A DNA stretch of 64,000 bases from the NCBI RefSeq assembly GCF_900111005.1, contig NZ_FOFV01000002.1, positions 248,001 through 312,000 on the forward strand. The letters are read 5' to 3'. The notes beneath the pieces were generated by a model that saw only the letters and a program-made list of their open reading frames with translations, was not told the DNA's origin and did not search any database. Position numbers and translations under genes: made by a program. Each line of letters starts with the position of its first letter. Position 1 is the first letter of the stretch. Source of the stretch: Lentzea albida (GTDB taxonomy: Bacteria; Actinomycetota; Actinomycetes; Mycobacteriales; Pseudonocardiaceae). Below are positions 63,516 to 64,000 of this stretch, piece by piece.

Positions 63516-64000
63516 CTATTCCAGCGCCCTTCTCAGGCGCGAGGAGACAAGAGCGTGACGGGGGTCGGTGACCGGGAGGAGCACCTGGAGGCGTTCGAGC
63601 ACCTCGGCGTCGTCACCGCTGTCCGCGAACGACAGCAGCGCGTCGAGATCTCCCCGCTCCAGCACGCCCTTGCGGACGGCGGCGGCGAGGTCGACCCGCT
63701 CCTCGCGGACCACCGGCGCGTCCGACCGGGGCAGCAGGTCACCGCTGTAGTGCCGGGTGGCCCTGCCCGCGTCGCCGGACCGCAGAGCCGTCCGCACGTC
63801 CAGGAAGTCGCCGCGCACCACCGCGTCCAGCCGGTACGGCCTCGTCAGCAGGACACCACCGAGCTGCGCGCGCAGCCTGTGCAACTCCGCGCGGACCGTC
63901 GTCGGGTTCCCGCGCTCACCGTAGAGCAGCAACGCGAGCTGTTCGGCCGTCAGGCCCTTGGGGTGCAGGGCCAGCGCCGTCAGCACCTCCGCGTTGCGCA
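63516..64000 (-). CDS. Putative transcriptional regulator, C-terminal part (truncated at window end)
   Basis: The frame is open to the last base, so the N-terminal part is outside the window. The visible about 160 residues contain a small HTH-like segment with LHPKGLTAEQLALLLYGE and VRAELHRLRAQLG, then a TRPYRLDAVVRGDFLDVRTALR region. This is the C-terminal pattern of actinobacterial GAF-domain regulators often encoded near aldehyde dehydrogenases; the GAF part is not visible here. Confidence 0.6.
   Translation of the reverse strand, partial: RNAEVLTALALHPKGLTAEQLALLLYGERGNPTTVRAELHRLRAQLGGVLLTRPYRLDAVVRGDFLDVRTALRSGDAGRATRHYSGDLLPRSDAPVVREERVDLAAAVRKGVLERGDLDALLSFADSGDDAEVLERLQVLLPVTDPRHALVSSRLRRALE

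Overview
This is high-GC DNA (about 70% by eye). It has many GTG and TTG starts, one- to four-base start/stop overlaps, a SARP/AfsR-type regulator, an MMPL exporter, a DUF6297 ABC system, a class F sortase and many TetR, LysR and MarR regulators. This points to a filamentous actinomycete, most likely a Pseudonocardiaceae member (Lentzea, Saccharothrix or Amycolatopsis relative). The genus is inference. The window is chromosomal in character. I see about 69 protein genes, one decayed gene, and no tRNA, rRNA, CRISPR array, transposase or phage gene.

Layout. 1-7.9 kb: a truncated LysR regulator, an AlkK-like acyl-CoA ligase, a GAF/PucR regulator, and an MHS transporter plus secreted tannase/feruloyl-esterase-like enzyme, followed by a LysR gene. 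7.9-12.7 kb: MFS exporter, lipoprotein, argG with an ARG-box-like site, and a siderophore-interacting protein behind a near-consensus iron box. 12.7-16.1 kb: an unrecognised trio (zinc-ribbon, membrane and pentapeptide-repeat proteins) and a secreted NPP1/NLP-like protein. 16.1-25.6 kb: TetR with two SDR genes, a four-gene minus-strand operon (AI-2E family, msrA, MOSC, polysaccharide deacetylase), HxlR/SnoaL, a TetR-controlled TetX-like flavin monooxygenase, and an ECF sigma factor with its partner.

25.7-41.5 kb: a GNAT pseudogene, a LexA-like repressor, LysR/PfpI, a DUF6297 ABC pair, a coupled luciferase-like monooxygenase-MarR-FMN reductase operon, SDR/TetR with a palindrome cluster, a NitT/TauT-type ABC importer opposite an aromatic hydroxylase and cupin, and a GMC oxidoreductase with a small FAD-SLDH-like subunit. 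41.6-53.4 kb: a DHA2 exporter fused to a winged-helix-like domain, a SARP-NB-ARC-TPR regulator, an EEP-family protein, TetR-MMPL, a protein whose start codon lies in a long perfect palindrome, a stand-alone GIY-YIG protein, and TerC. 53.6-64 kb: an IlvD/Edd dehydratase, a 60-residue protein that is 37% histidine, a complete five-gene Dpp/Nik-type ABC importer divergent from it, a class F sortase with a DUF4397 protein, a PfkB kinase, a zinc-finger-like unknown, and a truncated regulator.

The most interesting candidate system is the divergent unit at 55.3-60.6 kb: the histidine-rich peptide and the Nik/Dpp importer share a promoter region with nested GCAAG/CTTGC dyads resembling a Nur-type (nickel) operator, which suggests metal uptake coupled to metal storage. 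A second genome-scale pattern is that 8 of 16 convergent gene pairs end in a shared CTAG or TTAG, so both stop codons occupy the same four bases with no room for a terminator.
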